Below the pieces are notes generated by a model. The model was given only the letters and a program-made list of their open reading frames with translations, was not told where the DNA came from and made no database searches. Below are positions 4,586 to 5,233 of a stretch of DNA of 5,233 bases, one piece after another. Position 1 is the first letter of the stretch. Each line of letters starts with the position of its first letter. The DNA comes from Betaproteobacteria bacterium. Its GTDB lineage: Bacteria > Pseudomonadota > Gammaproteobacteria > Burkholderiales > SG8-41. The translations under genes were made by a program, and so were the position numbers. The DNA lies in the NCBI GenBank assembly GCA_028292065.1, contig JAQGNC010000467.1, positions 1 to 5,233 on the forward strand. Reading direction: 5' to 3'.

Positions 4586-5233
4586 ATGGAAACCGCCAAG
4601 CCGCTCGTCGATGTGCGCATCGAGAAACGCTCCGCCGGCAACGTCGCTTACGTCACCGTCGACAACGCGCTGCACCGCAATCGCCTCGGCAGGCAAGGCA
4701 AGCAGCAGCTGATCGACGCCTTCCGCACGCTGGCAGAGGACGACGAGCTGCGCGTGGCGGTGCTCACCGGCGCCGGTGACAAATCGTTCATCGCCGGCTC
4801 CGACATCAAGGAGATGCGCGACCAGGACGGCGAAGGTCAGCGCGACGTGAGCACCAAGACGCATTACGCGTGCGACGCAATCCGCCGCCTGCCGGTGCCG
4901 GTCATCGCGCGCATCAACGGCTATTGCTTCGGCTCCGGGATGGAGCTGGCGGCGTCGTGCGACATGCGCGTGGCGGTGCACGGCGCCAAGTTCGGCATGC
5001 CCGAAGTGAAGTTCGGCATCCCGTCCGGAATGGAAGCGTGCCTGCTGCCGCTGCTCATGGGATGGGGCAAGGCCCGCGAGCTCGTGCTGACCGGCGAGCA
5101 CATCGACGCCGACGAGGCGTACCGCACCGGCTTTCTCGAGAAGCTCGTAGCCGTGGACGCGCTCGACGCGGCGGTCGAAAAATGGGTCGCCGCGATCTGC
5201 GAATCGGGTGCGCGAGCGGTGCGCATCCAGAAA
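4586..5233 (+). CDS. Enoyl-CoA hydratase/isomerase (crotonase family), 3' end cut by window
   Basis: The frame is open to the window edge and gives 216 residues, so roughly 40-50 C-terminal residues of a usual 255-265 residue protein are missing. The crotonase fold is clear. The first oxyanion-hole motif is FIAGSDIKEM (68-77), and the second is NGYCFGSGMELAASCDMRVA (111-130). Both acid/base glutamates of classical hydratases are present: E120 in GMELA and E140 in GMPEVKFGIP, with the same 20-residue spacing as E144/E164 of rat mitochondrial enoyl-CoA hydratase. LTGEHIDADEAYRTGFLEKLV (169-189) is also typical. The start is supported by AAGGA (4575-4579) six bases before the ATG. It lies 22 bp after the IclR gene, in the same operon as the CoA-transferase, as with CaiB and CaiD in carnitine metabolism. 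It probably hydrates or dehydrates the CoA thioester formed by the transferase; the specific substrate is unknown. Confidence 0.95.
   Translation, partial: METAKPLVDVRIEKRSAGNVAYVTVDNALHRNRLGRQGKQQLIDAFRTLAEDDELRVAVLTGAGDKSFIAGSDIKEMRDQDGEGQRDVSTKTHYACDAIRRLPVPVIARINGYCFGSGMELAASCDMRVAVHGAKFGMPEVKFGIPSGMEACLLPLLMGWGKARELVLTGEHIDADEAYRTGFLEKLVAVDALDAAVEKWVAAICESGARAVRIQK

Overview
The window is high-GC DNA with tightly packed genes, and its protein families are typical of the accessory catabolic clusters of betaproteobacteria. I infer a member of the Burkholderiales or a close relative. This rests on composition, gene repertoire and dispersed palindromic repeats, not on any marker gene.

Layout. 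Bases 1-230 are non-coding. They hold two related palindromic repeat units (24-95 and 101-153) and a perfect 10-bp hairpin (191-214) just past the end of the first gene. A CysB-type LysR regulator runs leftward (1187-231). A 44-bp divergent intergenic region follows. It contains a near-symmetric -10 element that could fire in both directions and a 23-bp interrupted palindrome (9 of 11 pairs) overlapping the ribosome binding site and start codon of the next gene. Rightward come an enolase-superfamily enzyme of the muconate-lactonizing/mandelate-racemase type (1232-2401), a 153-bp gap with weak regulatory signals, a family III (CaiB/BaiF) CoA-transferase (2555-3832), an IclR regulator 5 bp later (3838-4563), and an enoyl-CoA hydratase/isomerase (4586 onward) cut by the window end at residue 216.

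How they may work together (inference). The enolase-superfamily enzyme would rearrange or dehydrate a carboxylic acid through an enolate. The CoA-transferase would activate an acid as its CoA thioester, and the crotonase would hydrate or isomerise the thioester toward central metabolism. Two regulators of different families flank or interrupt the set, suggesting two inputs. The LysR protein keeps almost the full ligand pocket of CysB, so sulfur status or an anionic or acetylated amino-acid-like ligand is a possible signal. The substrate cannot be read from the sequence. All four complete genes look intact, with no frameshift. The most distinctive points are the compact divergent control region, the replacement of the first Lys of the KxK motif by Cys in the enolase-superfamily enzyme, and the pairing of a CysB-like sensor with a CoA-dependent acid catabolic cluster.
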